Positions 15,814 to 24,114 of a stretch of 41,938 nt of DNA are shown piece by piece. The notes beneath the pieces are model-generated. The model saw only the letters and a program-made list of their open reading frames with translations. It had not been told where the DNA came from and searched no databases. This DNA comes from Paraburkholderia sp. (GTDB lineage: Bacteria; Pseudomonadota; Gammaproteobacteria; Burkholderiales; Burkholderiaceae), in the NCBI RefSeq assembly GCF_026225065.1, contig NZ_JAMFSB010000237.1:1-41938 (forward strand), in the 5' to 3' direction. Position numbers and translations under genes: made by a program. The first letter of the stretch is position 1. The number at the start of each line of letters is the position of its first letter.

Positions 15814-18444
15814 CTATCGGGTAGTCCCGTGAGATACGTCGAAGGACTCCGCAGGGAGGCCTTCACACCACCGTTGCCACATGATGCGAAACGCGCGGTT
15901 GGCGCCGGCAGCGATAACATGTGGCTGGAACATCGCCGACTGCTCACACCGCGCGCGCATGCCCGTGCGCAGCGCGGCGAGCGCTGGGAGATCCGCTGCC
16001 ACCGCAACGGCGCGGCGCACATAGTCCTTCTTGTCTGTCGCGATGAAGCTTTCGAGTCCGACGTGAGACATCGCCGTGAGGCCACTGCGGCCGGGCACCG
16101 TCTGGCCAGGCAGCGTGATGGTGGGCACGCCCATCCATAACGAGTGAAGCCCCGTGGTGAGGCCCGAGTAGGGGAAGCTGTCGAGGCAGATATCGACGTG
16201 ATGATGGTGTTGCAAATAGACGGGCACACTGGAACGCATCCGGTATTCAACGCGCTCAGGCGCGATACCGTCCTCGGCAAACCATTCGGCGAACTGGCCG
16301 CGACTACCATCGCCCGGCATCGCGCCGATCATCAGCCTGGAGTTGGGCACGGCATGAAGCAATTCGGACCACAGGGCGATAACCTCACGGCGCAATTTGT
16401 CCACGCGGTTGAAACTGCCGAATGTGACGTAACCCTTGTGCATCGCCGGCAGAAGATTGACCGGCGGGTTCATCGGGTCCGCGAGGAAAGGTGCGACCGC
16501 CGGAAGGTACACGATCTTCTCGGTGAACTGGTTTCTGAACTGCTCGGATGGCACCCAGAAGCGGTCGGCGAGGAAGTAGTCCACCGCGCTCAAACCGGTT
16601 GTGCCCGGATAGCCGATCCAGCTAACCTGAATGGGAGCTGGCTTGCGGGCCAAGGTTAGCAGGCGATTATGGGCCGTGTGGCCGGACAGCTCGATCAGGA
16701 TGTCAATGCGATCAGCGCGGATAAGCTCGGCAACCTGATCGTCTTTCTGACCGAAGACCTGGTGCCAGGTACCGAACTGTTTGCGAATTCGTTCGGTAAC
16801 GTGGTCCCGCATCGGCGTATTCGAATAGGCATACAACGACAGGCTGCTATCTTGGGAAAGGTGTGTTAGCAGAGGCTCGATGAAATTGGCGACTGCGTGG
16901 TGGCAGAAATCGCCAGAGATAATGCCGATCCGAAGCTGACGATCGGGATCTTTCGTGTTGTCGTGCTGTGGCCAAAGGCGCTTGAGCGGCTTTTCGAAGC
17001 GTTCGGCGAAACGGCGATGCTTGGCGAATACCTCGGCCGGAGTGACGTCCTCGCGTGCGGTGTAACAGAAGGCCAGATTGTTGTACGAAAGGTCGTGGTC
17101 CGGATCGAGCTGGATTGCGCGAGTGAAACACGCGCTCGCTTCGATGAGGCGCCCGAGCTTGATGTAGAGGACGCCAAGCGTGCAATGAGCGATGGCGGAG
17201 TTCGGTGCAACGCGAGTCGCCGTGAGGCAGACTTCCTCCGATTCCCGCACGCGCTGCAAGGACATGAGTACGATGCCCAGAAGCCGAAGCCCCTCAAGGT
17301 GATTGGGGTCCAGTTTCAATAGGCTCCTGCACGCTGCTTCCGCCTCGTGGGAACGGCCGCTCGACTCGTGCATTGCGGCAGACGTCTGTAGCAGGTCGAT
17401 GTCGTCTGGCCAAAGCTTGAGAGCCGTGGTCATGTTTTCCATCGATTCATCGTACTGGCCAGCGCGATATAGCAGGAGAGTTAGCAGCTTCCAGCCGAAT
17501 CCGTGGCTGGGATGGCGCTTGACGAGATCTCGTGCCGCGATCAGCGCTTCGTCGGTGCGCCCGGTGTTATAGAGGTAGCGATAGTTTTCGAGTTCCGAGT
17601 TGTCCGGCTCCGCCTCGGGCACTGCCGGCGACGACAAGGCATCGGGCGTGGATACGGAAACAGTTGGCGCATCCGCGGCGCGAGCGGTACCGGCGATGGC
17701 GGAGGATTGATTCGGCTGGATCTTGTGGGTGCCAACGGTCGACATCGCGGTCATGATCGAGATCAGACTATTCACCGTAGGGCCGCTCAGCCCGCGCTGT
17801 TGTCCCATCTCGAGCGCCATCCAGGCCGCCTTCATCTGGCCCGACTGCACCAGGGCGTCGACATAGTTCGCCCAATACTGCATCTTGTTCGGATCCGCTC
17901 CGATTGCCTGTTCCAGGTAGGGCACGGCGGCGGCGGCCTGACCCAGCCGGATGGCGACGACGCCCAATTTGTGATTGGCATCGGGATGAGCGGGGTGGAT
18001 AGCTAGAACTTCCTGATAGCGTCTGCCGGCATCGACGAATTCCAGCTTTGCATCCAGCTGGAGACCTTCCTGCATGGCTGCGGCCGCCCGAAGATGGCGC
18101 GTCAGTTGGTCGTCGTGGGGCAAAAGCGCAGCTGCCCTCGTCAGCGGCGACAGTGCGCCGGCAAGGTCGCCGCGCCGCAGATAGGCATAAGCGAGTGTTT
18201 TCCAGCCGAAGCCGTGCTCGGGCAGCAACTGAACCATTTGCCGTGCAATTTCTTCGACGCTATCGTCGAGCCCCTTTTCGGCAAGCGTTTCGAGCGTCGC
18301 AACGAATTCGCCAGCGAGCGCGTCGATCGGTTCGGAGCCCGATTGACCCTCGGATTCCGCAGGTGCAGGCGCGACAGTGGCTTCAGGGAATTGCGTTGCT
18401 GGGTGGTGGGCAACCGCCTGCTGCAAGTCGGCATCGGTATTCAT
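15814..18444 (-). CDS. TPR/OGT-type (GT41, SPINDLY-like) glycosyltransferase, likely flagellin O-glycosyltransferase
   Basis: An 876-residue protein. An N-terminal TPR block (about 45-220), a Pro/Ser/Ala-rich linker (about 240-285) and a second TPR block (290-465) precede a GT41 catalytic region from about 503. That region has IGIISGDFCHH, WIGYPGTTGLSAVDYFLAD, FGSFNRVDKL (the Lys aligns with human OGT Lys842) and DSFPYSGLTTGLHSLWMGVP. Both TPR blocks contain an HGFGWK motif, showing internal duplication. OGT-type enzymes attach a sugar to Ser/Thr of folded or partly folded proteins. Its place beside fliT-fliD-fliC points to flagellin, as with FgtA-type enzymes of Burkholderia cenocepacia. ATG 18444 is preceded by AAGGGA; upstream in-frame codons run into the intergenic region. 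Confidence 0.85.
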   Translation of the reverse strand: MNTDADLQQAVAHHPATQFPEATVAPAPAESEGQSGSEPIDALAGEFVATLETLAEKGLDDSVEEIARQMVQLLPEHGFGWKTLAYAYLRRGDLAGALSPLTRAAALLPHDDQLTRHLRAAAAMQEGLQLDAKLEFVDAGRRYQEVLAIHPAHPDANHKLGVVAIRLGQAAAAVPYLEQAIGADPNKMQYWANYVDALVQSGQMKAAWMALEMGQQRGLSGPTVNSLISIMTAMSTVGTHKIQPNQSSAIAGTARAADAPTVSVSTPDALSSPAVPEAEPDNSELENYRYLYNTGRTDEALIAARDLVKRHPSHGFGWKLLTLLLYRAGQYDESMENMTTALKLWPDDIDLLQTSAAMHESSGRSHEAEAACRSLLKLDPNHLEGLRLLGIVLMSLQRVRESEEVCLTATRVAPNSAIAHCTLGVLYIKLGRLIEASACFTRAIQLDPDHDLSYNNLAFCYTAREDVTPAEVFAKHRRFAERFEKPLKRLWPQHDNTKDPDRQLRIGIISGDFCHHAVANFIEPLLTHLSQDSSLSLYAYSNTPMRDHVTERIRKQFGTWHQVFGQKDDQVAELIRADRIDILIELSGHTAHNRLLTLARKPAPIQVSWIGYPGTTGLSAVDYFLADRFWVPSEQFRNQFTEKIVYLPAVAPFLADPMNPPVNLLPAMHKGYVTFGSFNRVDKLRREVIALWSELLHAVPNSRLMIGAMPGDGSRGQFAEWFAEDGIAPERVEYRMRSSVPVYLQHHHHVDICLDSFPYSGLTTGLHSLWMGVPTITLPGQTVPGRSGLTAMSHVGLESFIATDKKDYVRRAVAVAADLPALAALRTGMRARCEQSAMFQPHVIAAGANRAFRIMWQRWCEGLPAESFDVSHGTTR

Positions 18445-18674
18445 TGTTTCCCTTTCGGATTGGAGGCGCGTCGCGGCAATCGGTCTGTTTTTCGCCGACT
18501 GCGGCATGGGTGCGTCGACACGCAAGCAATCGCACGGCGATCTTGATATGTAGAGTCTAGAGATCTTCGGTTTCGGTGATCCGGCGAGTAAAGGCCAGAT
18601 TTGCCCGCTTTTCGCATTCGGTCTCTGACGTGTTTCAGCCCCGCCGACAGGGCGGCCGCATGGGCAGGAAAACG

Positions 18675-18702
18675 AAAAAAAAAGCCCGCATGAAGCGGGC
18701 TT
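18675..18702 (-). terminator. Rho-independent terminator of the fliC-fliD-fliT unit
   Basis: Read on the minus strand, an AAGCCCGC stem pairs with GCGGGCTT around a five-base loop and is followed by nine T residues. It lies just after fliT and before the GT41 gene, so transcription of the flagellin genes should end here and the island should have its own promoter. Confidence 0.9.
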
Positions 18703-18782
18703 GAGGCGAACGAGCACGCTTGAGCTGCGGCGTGTTGTTGTTATGCGTTAAATGGAAAACCCTGCGATAGGCAGCGGCTGTT

Positions 18783-19109
18783 CTATCTCCGAAGCAGCGC
18801 CATCCGGTGATACTGGCTCGCCGAACGGCTACGCTGCATTGCCGCGTGATATTCCGTTTCCAGTTCGTCTCGCGATCCCTTGGCATCTTGCATGAGGGCG
18901 TTGTCGAGAGACTGGACCCGGCGGATCAGTTCGAGCGAGGCGGCGGTCTGCTGTGCGCGGATCGACATCAACAACGGCGAGCGCACGTCGGCCAGACGCG
19001 ATGCTTCCTGCCAGTCGGCGAGGCTCGCTGCATGGCCGATCGCGAGGGTCAGTTCGTAGACCCGCTCGACAACCTGGGCCTGATCCATATCGTTGCGTTC
19101 TGCCGTCAT
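18783..19109 (-). CDS. fliT: Flagellar export chaperone FliT
   Basis: A 108-residue mostly helical protein with the size and position of FliT. FliT binds FliD as its export chaperone and in enteric bacteria also inhibits FlhDC. Weak sequence conservation is normal for this family, so the call leans on position: it follows fliD by 12 bases and is preceded by AAAGGAG. The protein has a leading hydrophobic-helical part (VVERVYELTLAIGHAASL) and a helical tail ending RRR-like (ALLRR). It ends the fliC-fliD-fliT unit; a terminator follows. Confidence 0.75.
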   Translation of the reverse strand: MTAERNDMDQAQVVERVYELTLAIGHAASLADWQEASRLADVRSPLLMSIRAQQTAASLELIRRVQSLDNALMQDAKGSRDELETEYHAAMQRSRSASQYHRMALLRR

Positions 19110-19121
19110 TTTTGGACTCCT

Positions 19122-20648
19122 TTATTCCGAGCTTGCGGTCGCCATGGCGCCCGCGCTGTCAGCGCCACCGAACAATTGGGTGAGGTATTGCGAATTCTCG
19201 TTGGTCGTCGCCATCAGGTTGTTCAGCGCGGTGAACTCGTTGTTGTACTGCGAGGTCAATTGCGCCGTGTAAGCCGCCAACGCCGTCTGCTGCGTCTGAA
19301 CGCTCGTGATGTCATCGCTGAGCTCGGTCGAACGGTCGGCAATGACGCCGTCTGTCCCCGTGAACGCGTTGATGCTGGTGTTCAACTGCTCGGCGATGCC
19401 GTTCGTTCCGTTGAAAACCGACGCGACCTGCGCGGGATCGTTGGTGACCGCGTTGGTGAGCGTGGTCGTGTCGATCGTCAACTGGCCGTCCGATTGCAGC
19501 GAAATGCCGAGTGCGCCCAGCGTCGAGCCCCCGGTGGTGCCGCTCACGATATTGCCCAGCGTGGTCTGGATCGTGGTGAGCATCGAATCGCCCACCAGTG
19601 CCCCGTTCGCGCTCGACCCGGCCGCCGAGAACGACGAGAGCGACGACATGGCGCTCACGACGTTGTTGTACTCCGTGACGAAGTTCTCGATATCGCTTAT
19701 CTGGGTCGACGAGTCCGTTGCGACGGTGATTGTTTGTGTTGCGTTGCTTGCGTCGCTCGAACTGAGTACGGCAGACGTCAGATTGATCGTCACGCCGGAC
19801 AGAGCCGTCGTGATCGAATTGCTGGTGCTAGTGGCCGCAGTCCCGTTGATCGAAAACTCGGCATCTGCTGCGGATGTATTCTGGGTCCATGCAATGCTGC
19901 CCGCGGAGGTGACCGACGACAGGCCACCCGAGTCATTGCCCGCGGTCGACGTGACGCCTAGGCTCGATATCCCGTTGTCGCCGGATACGTTGGTGACGTT
20001 GACGTTGATGACGTTCGATGCGCCCGTCGCCGTCGAACTGAGCACCAGGTGAGAGCCGTTCGAGCCGGTGACGACAGAGGCCGAAACGGCGACGCCCGAA
20101 GTCGAGGCCTGACTGTTGATGGCTGCAGCGATGCCGCTCAACGAGTCGTCCGACGAGGTGATATTGACGTTCATCGACTTGCCGCCGATCGACACGGCCA
20201 GCGTCCCGGTGCCCATTGCCGCAGCCTGGTCGGTGCTGAAGGCGCCTGACGACATGCTCTGCGAGGCTGCGATCTGCGACACGACCATTGTGTACGTGCC
20301 GGCCGCGGCGCCCGTGCCGGCGGTTGCCGTGATGCCCGTGCCGCTCGCGGTCGCGGTAAAGCTCGACTGCAGTGAGCCGTTGAAGAGTGGCGCGAGACCG
20401 ATCTGCAACTCGGACAAGACAGCCGAGAGCGAGCCGATCGCGGACAGCTGAGATGTGTCGTTTGCCGCTTCCGTCTCTAGCGCTGCTGTCTGACCCGCAA
20501 CCTTCGCGTTGACGAGCGTCGACACGAGCGAGTTGACATCCAGCGAGGAATTACCCGTCGAACCGGAAATGAGCGACTGTCCCGCTTCTGCCAGGGCCGC
20601 GGATGCGGCGGCGGATGCGCTAGACGTCGCGCTCGAAATAGTTGACAT
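19122..20648 (-). CDS. fliD: Flagellar hook-associated protein 2 (filament cap)
   Basis: A 508-residue FliD. The N-terminal coiled-coil part has NSLVSTLVNAKVAGQTAALETEA, the FliD_N domain. The middle is Ser/Thr/Ala-rich and includes Flagellin_IN-like repeats (TYTMVVSQIA, and NVTNVSGDNG). The C-terminal FliD_C domain has FVTEYNNVVSAMSSLSSFSA and the IADRSTELSDDITSVQTQQTALAAYTAQL coiled-coil. It caps the growing filament and helps flagellin fold. The start has GGAGT seven bases before ATG. It lies 175 bases from fliC with two hairpins between them. A high Ser/Thr content means it could also be a glycosylation target. Confidence 0.95.
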   Translation of the reverse strand: MSTISSATSSASAAASAALAEAGQSLISGSTGNSSLDVNSLVSTLVNAKVAGQTAALETEAANDTSQLSAIGSLSAVLSELQIGLAPLFNGSLQSSFTATASGTGITATAGTGAAAGTYTMVVSQIAASQSMSSGAFSTDQAAAMGTGTLAVSIGGKSMNVNITSSDDSLSGIAAAINSQASTSGVAVSASVVTGSNGSHLVLSSTATGASNVINVNVTNVSGDNGISSLGVTSTAGNDSGGLSSVTSAGSIAWTQNTSAADAEFSINGTAATSTSNSITTALSGVTINLTSAVLSSSDASNATQTITVATDSSTQISDIENFVTEYNNVVSAMSSLSSFSAAGSSANGALVGDSMLTTIQTTLGNIVSGTTGGSTLGALGISLQSDGQLTIDTTTLTNAVTNDPAQVASVFNGTNGIAEQLNTSINAFTGTDGVIADRSTELSDDITSVQTQQTALAAYTAQLTSQYNNEFTALNNLMATTNENSQYLTQLFGGADSAGAMATASSE

Positions 20649-20719
20649 GAATAAACTCCGTACGTGGCGTGGACCACGCGACTGGTGTCGTGTCTAAAGT
20701 GCCGGGTCCGTATGCGAGG

Positions 20720-20785
20720 CGGGAGGACGAGCCTCCCGTTTCAAATGCTTTCGCGGATGAGCCGGTTGGTGTAACGACCGGCTCA
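20720..20785 (-). repeat. Two stem-loops between fliC and fliD
   Basis: The minus-strand transcript contains a hairpin with CGGGAGG/CCTCCCG arms (20720-20738) and another with TGAGCCGGT/ACCGGCTCA arms (20758-20785). Neither is followed by a T run, so they are not classic terminators. They lie right after the fliC stop and may stabilise the abundant fliC message and lower readthrough into fliD. Confidence 0.7.
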
Positions 20786-20823
20786 CCCGCGTCTACTGCT
20801 TTACGCTATTGCTGACTTACCGA

Positions 20824-22296
20824 TTACTGCAGCAGCTTCAGAACTTGCTGCGGGTTGGAGTTGGCTTGTGCCAGCACCGAGATACCCGCTTGTTGCAGCA
20901 CCTGTGCCTTGCTCAGGTTAGCCGTTTCTTGCGCGAAGTCCGCATCGGTGATCTGCGATTGTGCGCTCGACAGGTCGGTCGACTCATCTTGCTGCGACGT
21001 CGAGATGCCGGTGAAGCGGTTCTGGGCTGCACCCAGCGTTGCCTGAATGTTGCTGATGGTAGCCAGTGCGTTGTCGACCGTTTCCATCGCCAGGTTGGCG
21101 CCTTGCGTCGTGCTGACGTCGATGGCTGCTACTGACGTCGGAGCGTTGTTGACGTTGATGCCGTAGAGCGTCGTGCCTGACGTTTGACCGCCGCCAACAC
21201 CCGTACCCGCCGCCGTGCTGCCGAACGTGCTGGTCGGGGCGGCAGCGAACGAAATGCCCGTGCCGCTGGTGGTGAACAGGCCGGCTGTCGCACCCGTCGT
21301 CAGCTGGTTGCCGTTTTGATCGACGAACTCGATACCGCCGTTGCCGTTCGCTTCGACGGTGACCGACGTGATCGCGTTAGCCGTGCCAGTTGCAGCCGCA
21401 AGGCCGGTATTCGGGTCGACGTCGATGCCCGAAACCACGCCGAACACCGTGCCAGCCGAGGTTGCCGTCGTCGATGCGGCGGCGGCGGCCTGAATGCCGG
21501 CCATTTCACCCGTCAGGCTGAGGCCGTTGGTTGCGGTTGCGCCAGTCGCCAGCGAGATCGACTGAATGCCGCTGCTCGACGTTGTGGTCACAAACAGATT
21601 CGAAACGGCGCTGCTGGCCAGAGCCTGGTTGTTCTGGTCCGTGAACGTGAAGCCGCCCGTGCCATTCGACACCACGTTGATCTGCGTGATCGCGCCAGCA
21701 CCGCCAGCGGTGTTTTCTGCACCGGTCGAGGTCAGGTCGAGACCCGTGATCGTACCGAGCGTGTTGCCGGATTGCACGAAACCACCACCCAGCGAAGCAG
21801 CCGACACGCCTTGGCTCAGGTCGAGGGCAACGGTCTGGCCGACGTTGGAGCCGACTTGAACGTTGATCAGGCCAGCCGAACCGTTCAGCAGGTTGATACC
21901 GTTGTACGTCGTTTGCGAAGCAAGGCGGTTCACTTCAGCAACTTGCTGCGCCACTTCCTGTTGCAGGGCTGCCTGGTTGGTTGCCGACAGCGAGCCACCT
22001 GCTGCCTCGTTGGCGAGCGAGCGGATCGTTTGCAGGCTCTGCGTGATCTGGCTCAGACCGGTCGAAGCCGTTTCCACCATCGACACGCCGTCGTTGGCGT
22101 TCGACACGCCTTGGTTCAGGCCGTTGATTGCCGTTTGCAGCGTTGTGGAAATTGCCAGGCCAGCGGCGTCGTCTGCCGCGCTGTTGATACGCTTACCCGA
22201 CGAGAGGCGCGTGATGGCTTGCTGGAGAGCATCGCCCGAGCTGTTCAGGTTTTCCTGAGCCACCAGCGAGCTGATATTACTGTTAATGCTGAGCAT
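20824..22296 (-). CDS. fliC: Flagellin
   Basis: A 490-residue flagellin. The conserved N-terminal region (1-140) has RLSSGKRINSAADDAAGLAIS and LQTIRSLANEA, and the C-terminal region has the NRFTGISTSQQDESTDLSSAQSQITDADFAQETANLSKAQVLQQAG run typical of bacterial FliC, ending LKLLQ. The variable middle has two similar blocks of about 65 residues (near 181-245 and 286-350) with a shared GxGGxxFxDQN pattern. The middle is rich in Ser and Thr, the expected acceptor sites for the nearby GT41 enzyme. The start has GGGAG before ATG. It is read from a sigma-28 promoter. At residue 90, where Salmonella has Arg (important for TLR5), this protein has Thr. Confidence 0.97.
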   Translation of the reverse strand: MLSINSNISSLVAQENLNSSGDALQQAITRLSSGKRINSAADDAAGLAISTTLQTAINGLNQGVSNANDGVSMVETASTGLSQITQSLQTIRSLANEAAGGSLSATNQAALQQEVAQQVAEVNRLASQTTYNGINLLNGSAGLINVQVGSNVGQTVALDLSQGVSAASLGGGFVQSGNTLGTITGLDLTSTGAENTAGGAGAITQINVVSNGTGGFTFTDQNNQALASSAVSNLFVTTTSSSGIQSISLATGATATNGLSLTGEMAGIQAAAAASTTATSAGTVFGVVSGIDVDPNTGLAAATGTANAITSVTVEANGNGGIEFVDQNGNQLTTGATAGLFTTSGTGISFAAAPTSTFGSTAAGTGVGGGQTSGTTLYGINVNNAPTSVAAIDVSTTQGANLAMETVDNALATISNIQATLGAAQNRFTGISTSQQDESTDLSSAQSQITDADFAQETANLSKAQVLQQAGISVLAQANSNPQQVLKLLQ

Positions 22297-22384
22297 GAAA
22301 ATCTCCCAAGAGGCTGTTGCCTAAAGTTACTGCCACGTTGACATGGGCGGTGCACTCGTTCATTGCTAGCCGCCTCTGAGCAGG

Positions 22385-22411
22385 ATGTCGGCGTGAGAAA
22401 AAAAAACTTGA
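22385..22411 (-). promoter_or_regulatory. Sigma-28 (FliA) promoter of fliC
   Basis: On the minus strand the -35 TCAAGTTT and the -10 GCCGACAT are separated by exactly 11 bases. The FliA consensus is TAAAGTTT-N11-GCCGATAA. Start of transcription would be near 22378, giving a leader of about 80 bases to the fliC ATG. Confidence 0.85.
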
Positions 22412-22585
22412 GGGACTTTGTTCAACTCGGACCTAATTGTCTTACCAGGAATTACGGCGCCGGACGGTCGAAAAGCGGTTTAACCAGCCTGTTGGCGGGA
22501 CGTTGACCGGCTGTCGGCGCCGACGACGAAGGTTGAAAAGTCGGCGTATTCTTTTTCTTTCCAAATCGCATTCCCTGGAGAAATC

Positions 22586-23539
22586 ATGCAAAGACGCAGG
22601 ATTGGCAATTCGGAATTGCAGGTGACGCCGGTCATGTTCGGCGGCAATGTATTTGGCTGGACCGCCGATGAGGCGACCTCGTTCGCGATCCTCGATGCCT
22701 TCGTCGACGCCGGTCTCGACTTTATCGATACCGCCGACGTCTATTCCGCCTGGGTGCCCGGCAATAAGGGCGGCGAGTCGGAAGCGATTCTCGGCAAGTG
22801 GTTTCGCCGCAGCGGCAAGCGCGACCAGATCGTGCTGGCCACCAAGGTGGGCAACCATCCGGAGCACAAGGGTTTGACCGCCGGCAACGTCCAGGCGGCC
22901 GTCGAGGATTCGCTGCGCCGTCTGCAAACCGACTACATCGACGTGTATTTTTCGCACAAGGATGCGGCCGAAACCCCGCTTGCCGAGACGCTGGGCGCCT
23001 ATCAGCGCCTGATCGAGGCGGGCAAGGTGCGGGTGATCGGGGCGTCCAACTACAGCGGCGCGCGTATCCGCGAGGCGCTGGCGGTGTCGCGGCAACACCG
23101 CCTGCCCGAATACCAGATTATTCAGCCCGAATATAATCTGTATGACCGCGAGGCTTATGAAACCGATCTCGAACCGGTGATTCTCGAAGAGCACCTCAGC
23201 GCGGTCGTGTATTACAGTCTTGCAAGTGGCTTTCTGTCGGGCAAGTACCGTTCGTCCGCGGATCTGGCTAAAAGCGCGCGCGGCGGCGGCATCAAAAAAT
23301 ATCTGAACGAACGCGGCACTCGCATCCTCGATGCGCTCGACAGCGTGGCCGACCAGCACGGCACCACGCCCGCCACGGTGGCGCTGGCATGGCTGATCGC
23401 CCGTCCCAGCGTGACGGCGCCCATCGCCAGTGCGACTTCGGTGCAACAGCTGGACAGCCTTGCGGCGTCAGTCCACCTGATGTTGACCGGCTCGGACATG
23501 CGTCTGCTGGATGACGCAAGTGCCTGGCGGAATGGCTAA
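22586..23539 (+). CDS. Aldo/keto reductase
   Basis: A 317-residue AKR-family protein. The catalytic tetrad is visible as Asp48, Tyr53, Lys87 and His124 in the FIDTADVYS, LATKVGN and VYFSHKD segments. NADPH-binding features include VIGASNYSG and the late PIASATSVQQLDSL. It resembles the general YajO/AKR11-12 type that reduces aldehydes and ketones, with no specific substrate readable. The start ATG at 22586 has GGAG before it. It is divergent from fliC (289 bases between the starts), and no functional link to flagella is evident. GC and codon use are like the neighbours. Confidence 0.9.
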   Translation: MQRRRIGNSELQVTPVMFGGNVFGWTADEATSFAILDAFVDAGLDFIDTADVYSAWVPGNKGGESEAILGKWFRRSGKRDQIVLATKVGNHPEHKGLTAGNVQAAVEDSLRRLQTDYIDVYFSHKDAAETPLAETLGAYQRLIEAGKVRVIGASNYSGARIREALAVSRQHRLPEYQIIQPEYNLYDREAYETDLEPVILEEHLSAVVYYSLASGFLSGKYRSSADLAKSARGGGIKKYLNERGTRILDALDSVADQHGTTPATVALAWLIARPSVTAPIASATSVQQLDSLAASVHLMLTGSDMRLLDDASAWRNG

Positions 23540-23775
23540 AATGGTGGTAGGCACGGTATTTTCCTGATATTATCGGGAGTGAATTGAGATCTTTGCCTGT
23601 TTCGTGGTGAACTCCCCACCTCTCTTTTCCGGCCTCCGTGGCCGCTTTGCCTTTCGTTTCGCTCATGGTTTCGTTTGCCTGTTATTGGCCATGATGTGGA
23701 ACGACCGGAGGCCGGCGCGTAGTGGCACACACCACTGCGCAATTACCCGTATCCAGCGATTTAGTTAGGAATTAC

Positions 23776-23988
23776 ATGACGACGATTCTTCTGAAGGAAA
23801 ACGAGCCGTTCGAAGTGGCGATCCGCCGCTTTCGTCGCGCAATCGAAAAGAATGGCCTGATCGCAGAACTGCGTGAACGCCAATCGTACGAAAAGCCGAC
23901 GACGGCCCGCAAGCGTAAGAAGGCTGCTGCTGTGAAGCGCCTGCACAAGCGCCTGCGCAGCCAGCAACTGCCGAAAAAGCTGCACTAA
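23776..23988 (+). CDS. rpsU: 30S ribosomal protein S21
   Basis: A 70-residue, strongly basic S21 ([25 protein letters not shown], then [19 protein letters not shown]). It binds the small ribosomal subunit and is needed at initiation. Many betaproteobacteria have two or more S21 paralogues; here it is a stand-alone gene, not the rpsU-dnaG-rpoD arrangement. The ATG at 23776 is preceded by TTAGGAATTAC. The longer frame from 23722 adds 18 residues not seen in S21. The long leader (about 236 bases from the AKR stop) may carry regulation, but I see no clear promoter. A strong terminator follows. Confidence 0.95.
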   Translation: MTTILLKENEPFEVAIRRFRRAIEKNGLIAELRERQSYEKPTTARKRKKAAAVKRLHKRLRSQQLPKKLH

Positions 23989-24010
23989 GCACGCTTTTCA
24001 AGCACGGCCG

Positions 24011-24051
24011 AACGGCGGTGTGAGCTTCGCAAGAAGCCACATCGCCGTTTT
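24011..24051 (+). terminator. Rho-independent terminator of rpsU
   Basis: A long stem with AACGGCG...GCTTC on one arm and GAAGC...CGCCGTT on the other, with one bulge and one wobble, closed by a GCAA loop and followed by TTTTG. It lies 22 bases after rpsU. Confidence 0.85.
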
Positions 24052-24058
24052 GTATTTA

Positions 24059-24084
24059 GGGGAGCAATGCCTGTAATGCTCCCC
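24059..24084. repeat. Inverted repeat between convergent rpsU and the minus-strand gene
   Basis: GGGGAGCA and TGCTCCCC form a perfect 8-bp stem around a 10-base loop. On the minus strand it lies 31 bases after the small Cys-containing gene and could act as its terminator, although only TAAATAC follows rather than a T run. Confidence 0.55.
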
Positions 24085-24114
24085 AGGATGTTCCTGGAGA
24101 GCCTCCTGGCGGCC

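Noticed and set aside
21184-22341. A 385-codon plus-strand frame opposite fliC
   Set aside because: Antisense to flagellin; no ribosome site, Arg-rich composition.
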